A stretch of 64,000 bases of DNA, from NCBI GenBank assembly GCA_018818125.1, contig JAHISQ010000112.1, positions 62,001-126,000 on the forward strand. Direction: 5' to 3'. The DNA is from Candidatus Rifleibacteriota bacterium. Lineage in GTDB: Bacteria > Muiribacteriota > Ozemobacteria > Ozemobacterales > Ozemobacteraceae. This document shows positions 59,256-64,000 of the stretch, in pieces (position 1 is the first letter of the stretch; each line of letters begins with the position of its first letter). Below the pieces are notes generated by a model. The model saw only the letters and a program-made list of their open reading frames with translations, had not been told where the DNA came from and searched no databases. The position numbers and the translations under genes were made by a program.

Positions 59256-61166
59256 ATGCAAAAGATCGAAAAATATTCGGTAATAGTTGTCGGTGCCGGG
59301 CATGCCGGATGCGAAGCTGCCCTGGCGAGTTCGCGACTGGGTATTGACACTCTTCTGCTTACGATGAATCTCTCTACTATCGCGCTTATGCCATGCAATC
59401 CAAGTATTGGTGGGCCTGGGAAAGGCCATCTGGTCAGAGAGATTGGCGCTCTTGGCGGTGAAATGCCTGCCTGTATCGACGAAACCTGTGTTCAGATGAA
59501 ATGGCTCAACACCTCAAAAGGTCCGGCAGTGCGCTCAAGAAGAGCGCAGGCCGATAAATATCTGTATCGGCAGAGAATGACTCAGACTCTGTTTACAGCT
59601 GCAAATCTCACTTTGCGGCAGGGGCACGTAACCGAAATTGTTGTTGAAAATGGTTGTGTCGCTGGCGTAGCACTGGAGACAGGCCTGCGGTTCAGTTGCG
59701 ACAGGCTTATCGTAACCTCTGGCACCTATCTGAATAGTCGCATTATCCTTGGTCGGGCCAGTTGGCCTGGTGGACCGCATGATCAGAGGGCTGCCACAGG
59801 GCTTTCGGAATCTCTGCAGAGCCATGGGGTGGCGCTAAGACGTTTGCAGACTGCAACTCCGCCTCGCATTCTTAAGAGTTCCGTTGATTTTTCAAAGCTT
59901 AGCGAATTGCCGGGCGATCCAGAATCAGGCGGCTTTTTATGGGAAAACCGTTTGCGCCACTATGACAGGCAGATTTCGTGCTATCTCGCTTTTACTGATG
60001 CCGACTCTGTCGCCGCAGTGCGCCGAAATCTGAGCGAGAGCCCGCTGGTTCTCGAAAACATTACAAATGACGGCCCCAAGCATTGCCCGTCAATCGACCG
60101 CAAGATTATAAGATTTCCCGATATGGTAAAGCATCAGATTTTTGTTGAGCCCGAAGGCTGGCAATCCGAGGAACTCTATCTGCAGGGCCTTACCACCGCA
60201 ATGCCACCCACCGCCCAAAAAGATATTGTCAGCAGCGTTAAGGGCCTCGAAAATGCAGTGATTTTGCGTTACGGCTATGCAATAGAATATGATGCGCTTG
60301 CTCCTGGCCTGATTCGCAAAACCATGGAAAACCGCGCAATAAAAGGGCTTTACAGCGCAGGCCAGCTCAATGGAACGTCAGGCTACGAAGAAGCCGCTGC
60401 GCAGGGCTTGATTGCGGGTATAAATGCTGCTCTTGCTCTTAAAGGTCGCCCTTCATACTGGCCATCACGTACGAATAGTTATATCGGTGTCCTGGTAGAC
60501 GACCTTTCGACCTGGCAGAAGCCAGAACCTTACCGGATAACACCAGGACATGCTGAGTTCAGGCTGACGCTGCGTGACGATTCGGCTGAACGCCGGCTGA
60601 CTGAAGATGGTTATCGCATCGGACTGGTTAATGAAGCTAGATATAGAGTTATCAGCTCATGGAAAATGCGCATTGAGAACGAGTTGGAACGGCTCGCCGC
60701 CTTGAGCCTGTTTCCCAGTGGAGAAACCAGAGAAAAATTGGTTCAATTGGGCACTGGCGACCTTAAAAAACGTGTCTCCGGTTGTGAAATATTGCAACGA
60801 CCAGGTATAAGCTATAGTGATGTTAAAAATCTGTTGGGAGAAAATGCAGAAACCTGGCTTTCGGCAGCTGACGAAATTTACAGTATAGAGACGGAAGTCA
60901 AATATAGTGGTTACTTCGAACGGGAAGCAGAAAATATTGTGCAGACCAGATTTCTCGAAAGCATTCGTTTGCCTTTGCAGATTCTTGATCAGCGACTCAA
61001 AGTACTTTCGCCACAGACAATCGAGTTGCTGACTTCTGATAAATACGACGATCTTAACCAACTGGTAAGAAAAAATTGCCTTTCTCGCTCTGAACTTGCT
61101 ATTCTGTTAATAGTGCTTCAGAAAGATCTTACTGCGGTTGGCGAAACCGAGGTGTTAAATGATTAA
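59256..61166 (+). CDS. mnmG: MnmG-like FAD enzyme, copy 1 (divergent)
   Basis: A 636-residue member of the MnmG/GidA family, adjacent to mnmE. The FAD motif GAGHAGCEAALA and MPCNPSIGGPGKGH are present, and the SKGPAVRSRRAQADKYLY stretch is classical. Other usually conserved spots differ. It reads REIGALGGEM where REIDALGG is usual, QTATPPR for KTGTPPR, and SCYLAFTDADS for the PCYITHTN-type motif. NITNDGPKHCPSI stands for the IEGIGPRYCPSI-type motif. The C-terminal part (TSGYEEAAAQGL; YSGYFEREAENI) is intact. It may be a functional but drifted enzyme or half of a heteromeric pair with the second copy at 63225. The stop overlaps the HEAT gene by eight bases. Confidence 0.9.
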   Translation: MQKIEKYSVIVVGAGHAGCEAALASSRLGIDTLLLTMNLSTIALMPCNPSIGGPGKGHLVREIGALGGEMPACIDETCVQMKWLNTSKGPAVRSRRAQADKYLYRQRMTQTLFTAANLTLRQGHVTEIVVENGCVAGVALETGLRFSCDRLIVTSGTYLNSRIILGRASWPGGPHDQRAATGLSESLQSHGVALRRLQTATPPRILKSSVDFSKLSELPGDPESGGFLWENRLRHYDRQISCYLAFTDADSVAAVRRNLSESPLVLENITNDGPKHCPSIDRKIIRFPDMVKHQIFVEPEGWQSEELYLQGLTTAMPPTAQKDIVSSVKGLENAVILRYGYAIEYDALAPGLIRKTMENRAIKGLYSAGQLNGTSGYEEAAAQGLIAGINAALALKGRPSYWPSRTNSYIGVLVDDLSTWQKPEPYRITPGHAEFRLTLRDDSAERRLTEDGYRIGLVNEARYRVISSWKMRIENELERLAALSLFPSGETREKLVQLGTGDLKKRVSGCEILQRPGISYSDVKNLLGENAETWLSAADEIYSIETEVKYSGYFEREAENIVQTRFLESIRLPLQILDQRLKVLSPQTIELLTSDKYDDLNQLVRKNCLSRSELAILLIVLQKDLTAVGETEVLND

Positions 61167-63228
61167 TAAGAAAAGGCAGGAACTGATAATCCAAAATCTG
61201 CGCTCCATTTCTTCCGAAGTTCGGATGAAATCTATTGAGCAATTGGCGCAGATCCCGACTATGCCAGCGGAAGAAAAGATCAGGCATCTACAGGTTGTCG
61301 TCAACGACTCTGAAGCAGACGTCAGCGCTCTCGCCCAGCAGACTGTCGCACAACTTAGCGGTAAGTCTGAAACGAAACCGGAACAGAGCATCTTGCCAGC
61401 TACCGACTCTTTTTCTTTTCCATCTTCAGGCGAAACCCAGCCAACACGACCCGCAGCCGAAGAGTTTTTTCCATCCGATCTTGCTGGTTCGCGTGGTCCA
61501 ATTTCAGAACCGGGACTGCCGACCCTTGACGAAGAACCGATAACTCAGCCGTCGCAGTTTTCACAACAACCCACGCCTTTCGTACAACCTGCTGCTCAGA
61601 GCACTTCATTCTCGCCCCAGTCAGAGCCTCTGTTGCCTCCAAAGCCAATCGCTCCTCCAATGGTTGAATCAGTGCTCGATACTTTTGTCGATGATCCACC
61701 AGACCCAACTTTGCCTAATCTGGCAAAGCTTACCAGTACTCCCGATATGCTGGCGCATATTCAGGATTTAGCCGGAAATAAGCCATCTGGCCATGTTACT
61801 CAGTTGCTGGTCTTGGCTCGTAGTGGTATTGAAGAGGTCGCTCTAACTGCACTTCAGGCCTTGTTGAACCTCAAAGATTCGAGGTTCTCCCAGGAAATTC
61901 TTAAGATGCTCAGTGAAGATCAGTTTTCTTCGCAGCGTCGATTTTTGATGCTTAAAATAATCCTGGAGAGCGACCGCCCACTGCATGTGCCGACTCTTGA
62001 ACAGATTCTGCTTCGCGAAAAAGATGTAATAGTAAAGTCTGGTCTGGTAAAAGTTTATGCGCGCAGTAACGGTGGTTATGGGGTTGCTACCCTGATAACC
62101 TGTCTACAGGACCAGGATGCCCGTGTCAGAGCCAATACTGTTGAAGTTATCGAAGAACAGAATATTTCGGGATGTGAACAGAAGATTGTCGAAATGTTAC
62201 AGGATCCCGAAAACCGTGTGAAGGTCAATGCCGCCAAATACCTGGTCAAAAACGGCTATCAACAAGCATTTATGACTTTGCGAAACATGCTGGTGTCGTC
62301 AGAGGTATGGCTGCGTGACAGTGTTATATTTGCTCTCGGCGAAATTGGTGACCAGCCCTCGTTGACCCTGCTTAAAGCGGCTCTGAAAGATCCTAATCAG
62401 GGCATCAGGCTTAGCGTTTTAAAAGCTCTGGCAAGAATCAACAATAACATGGCCCGTCAGGTACTAAGGGCCGCCAGTGGTGACCCTGACCCGGTAGTAG
62501 TGCAGGTCGCAAACTCTTTGTCAGAGAAGATAAAAAACACCCCGGTTCGCGAAGATATCCGCTATACTCCGAACGCAGCACTTGGCGGTGCTCCTTTAGC
62601 TCCACGACCCGATGTTGCTCCGCCACAGCCGCCACAATCTCAGGCTTTGCCTGTTCCACCGCAAGCTCCTGCCATTTTTCCGCCTCGAATTGAGGTAGAG
62701 CAGCCAACTGCATTGCCGCAAATTCCGATTGTTCCACAACAGCAGGTCGCAGTGCCACGTCCCGTAGTAGTGCAGCAAGCTCCGGTAGCACCGCCGCCAA
62801 CAGTTGCTCCGCCTCAGCCAGCCTGGTCAGAGCCACCAGTGCAACCAGCAGTTCGTGCAGAGATTGTGAAGCCTATCGCACCAGCTTTGCCCGAGATTCC
62901 TCAGGCTCCGCGCCCACGGCCTTCAATTCCGGGTATGCCTGATTTCGCCAAGTCGCGTGCTGCTGACATGTATGTGAAGCTATGCTCTGATAATGTCGAT
63001 GAACAGCGAGCTGGCTCGCGAGACATTGCTTTTATTCTCGGCGAAGACCAGATGCTTTTGCTCAAAAAAGCAGTTACAATGTCTGACGAAAGCATCAGAA
63101 TCAATGCTGTTAAGATTTTATCGCGAAAGAAGACCCCTGACGCAAAAGCGCTTCTGGAACAGCTTACTTCAGATCATAACGAAACCGTTCGTTCTCTGGC
63201 TGAAAAGGCTCTGGTTATGCTCAAGTGA
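61159..63228 (+). CDS. HEAT-repeat protein with Pro-rich linkers, between two mnmG copies
   Basis: A 689-residue soluble protein. A short N-terminal helical repeat (about 1-70, RMKSIEQLAQIPTMP) leads to a Pro/Ser/Gln-rich linker (about 75-175). HEAT repeats follow at about 185-460 (ALTALQALLNLKDSRF; DSVIFALGEIGDQPSL; IRLSVLKALARINN). A second Pro/Ala/Val-rich linker spans about 470-600, and a final HEAT-like pair ends the protein (620-689). HEAT arrays bind proteins or nucleic acid. Start overlaps the first mnmG by 8 bases and the stop overlaps the second mnmG by 4 bases, so the three are co-translated. No function is known. Confidence 0.82.
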   Translation: MINKKRQELIIQNLRSISSEVRMKSIEQLAQIPTMPAEEKIRHLQVVVNDSEADVSALAQQTVAQLSGKSETKPEQSILPATDSFSFPSSGETQPTRPAAEEFFPSDLAGSRGPISEPGLPTLDEEPITQPSQFSQQPTPFVQPAAQSTSFSPQSEPLLPPKPIAPPMVESVLDTFVDDPPDPTLPNLAKLTSTPDMLAHIQDLAGNKPSGHVTQLLVLARSGIEEVALTALQALLNLKDSRFSQEILKMLSEDQFSSQRRFLMLKIILESDRPLHVPTLEQILLREKDVIVKSGLVKVYARSNGGYGVATLITCLQDQDARVRANTVEVIEEQNISGCEQKIVEMLQDPENRVKVNAAKYLVKNGYQQAFMTLRNMLVSSEVWLRDSVIFALGEIGDQPSLTLLKAALKDPNQGIRLSVLKALARINNNMARQVLRAASGDPDPVVVQVANSLSEKIKNTPVREDIRYTPNAALGGAPLAPRPDVAPPQPPQSQALPVPPQAPAIFPPRIEVEQPTALPQIPIVPQQQVAVPRPVVVQQAPVAPPPTVAPPQPAWSEPPVQPAVRAEIVKPIAPALPEIPQAPRPRPSIPGMPDFAKSRAADMYVKLCSDNVDEQRAGSRDIAFILGEDQMLLLKKAVTMSDESIRINAVKILSRKKTPDAKALLEQLTSDHNETVRSLAEKALVMLK

Positions 63229-64000
63229 CTTCTAAGTCCGATTTTCAGGTTATCGTAGTTGGCGCTGGCCATGCTGGCTGTGAAGCTGCTCTGGCTTGTG
63301 CACGAGCCGGTGTCGCCACGCTGTTGCTCACCATTAATCTTGACACGGTAGCGGCCATGCCTTGTAACCCCTCTATCGGCGGGCAGGGAAAGGGGCAGCT
63401 GGTGCGCGAAATAGATGCGCTTGGTGGCGAAATGTCTGTCGCTGCAGACGAAACCAGCATCCAGCGGCGCCGACTAAATACCCGTAAGGGTATTGCTGTG
63501 CAGGCCAACCGTTTTCAGTCAGACAAGGAAGCATACAGTCGTCGTATGATGCAGGCAGTCATGACACAGCCTGGTCTGAGTATTCTGCAGGCCATGGTCG
63601 CCGAGCTATATTTTGAAAGCGACCGACTGGCCGGTATCAAAACAATAGCTGGCGAAATTTGGCGCTCAGAAGCGGTGATTTTAACGCCAGGTACCTTTCT
63701 GCGCGGTCTCATTCATATCGGTGAAGTTAGCTTCGCTGCAGGTCGCGCCGGGGAGCCCCCGGCAGTAGAGTTGGGGCAGGCTTTGGTCGATGTTGGGTTG
63801 CCAATCATGCGTTTTAAAACCGGCACGCCACCGCGTGTAGCTGCTTCTACAATTGACTTCTCTGGCCTGGAACGTCAGGATCAGGATGAAGAGACGCCGC
63901 CATTTTCTTTGTGGTCATCAAAAGAGCAACAGTTACCAATTTGCCCATGTTTTATTGCGCGCACAAACGCCGACACCCATCGGATAATTAAAGAAAACTT
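63225..64000 (+). CDS. Second MnmG-like FAD enzyme (5' part, runs off the edge)
   Basis: Open from GTG 63225 to the right edge with no stop, about 258 codons. GTG overlaps the HEAT gene's stop (GTGA). It reads IVVGAGHAGCEAALACARAG, AAMPCNPSIGGQGKGQLV, REIDALGGEM, then KTGTPPRV and PCFIARTNADTHRIIKEN, all close to standard MnmG. But the region after LGGEM reads NTRKGIAVQANRFQSDKEAY, where MnmG normally has LNxSKGPAVRAxRAQAD. TrmFO is ruled out by the CNPSIGG motif. It may be a paralog with altered RNA or partner binding. Full length is not seen. Confidence 0.85.
   Translation, partial: MTSKSDFQVIVVGAGHAGCEAALACARAGVATLLLTINLDTVAAMPCNPSIGGQGKGQLVREIDALGGEMSVAADETSIQRRRLNTRKGIAVQANRFQSDKEAYSRRMMQAVMTQPGLSILQAMVAELYFESDRLAGIKTIAGEIWRSEAVILTPGTFLRGLIHIGEVSFAAGRAGEPPAVELGQALVDVGLPIMRFKTGTPPRVAASTIDFSGLERQDQDEETPPFSLWSSKEQQLPICPCFIARTNADTHRIIKEN

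Noticed and set aside
1..64000. CRISPR arrays, insertion sequences, phage genes or toxin-antitoxin pairs
   Set aside because: No regularly spaced repeats, transposase or integrase motifs, or small antitoxin-toxin pairs were recognised on reading the coding frames and gaps.
63225..64000. TrmFO (folate-dependent tRNA methyltransferase) as identity of the second MnmG-like gene
   Set aside because: The CNPSIGG, REIDALGGEM and KTGTPPR motifs belong to MnmG.

Overview
The window is 64 kb of densely packed bacterial chromosome. It has no mobile elements, tRNA or rRNA genes or CRISPR array that I can see. A long YidC with a periplasmic domain, DsbD, an O-antigen-type polysaccharide locus with a flippase and a ligase-like protein, and a GAF/c-di-GMP signalling block all point to a diderm. 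The abundance of TPR and HEAT proteins of unknown role, zinc-ribbon TPR proteins, TTG/GTG starts behind good GGAG-type ribosome sites, and divergent housekeeping genes suggest an uncultured lineage far from model organisms. Riflebacteria-like bacteria are my guess; the sequence alone does not prove it.

Layout. (1) 1-14.5 kb is a surface-glycan locus on both strands: a WbpV-like reductase, an RmlD-like reductase, GT2, a DUF268 protein, a methyltransferase, a Wzx flippase, a WbpL/WecA-like initiating transferase, a GDP-fucose/colitose synthase, a ColD-like PLP dehydratase, GT10, GT2, GT4 and GT11. A WaaL/Wzy-like membrane protein lies apart at 31.3-32.6 kb. (2) 14.7-20.6 kb holds a HEAT-repeat giant, a secreted TPR-transglutaminase, a secreted TIM-barrel-like protein and a Nif3 protein. 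(3) 28.3-20.6 kb (minus strand) looks like one seven-gene transcript: three small unknowns, two TPR proteins, NAD kinase and DsbD. (4) 28.4-36.2 kb holds HIT and DUF885 hydrolases, a secreted metal-site protein, RarA, an HD protein and ferritin. (5) 46.7-36.2 kb (minus strand) carries three GAF-sensor output proteins (SpoIIE-type phosphatase, GGDEF cyclase, HD-GYP phosphodiesterase), then a DHH-CBS-tRNA nucleotidyltransferase fusion and an M50 protease. (6) 47-54.3 kb holds rpsT, holA, an M18 aminopeptidase and a MoxR/DUF58/TgpA-type transglutaminase module. (7) 54.3-64 kb is the classical rpmH-rnpA-yidD-yidC-jag-mnmE-mnmG run. It is extended by a HEAT-repeat protein and a second, divergent mnmG that runs off the right edge.

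The most unusual point is the pair of MnmG homologues flanking a HEAT protein in one translationally coupled run. Each copy has lost family motifs that the other keeps, which suggests a split or heteromeric enzyme. Next in interest are the ColD-type lysine-to-histidine replacement in the glycan locus, the degenerate DHH domain fused to the tRNA nucleotidyltransferase, an EF-hand-like loop in YidC, and the two large HEAT-repeat proteins with unrecognised regions.
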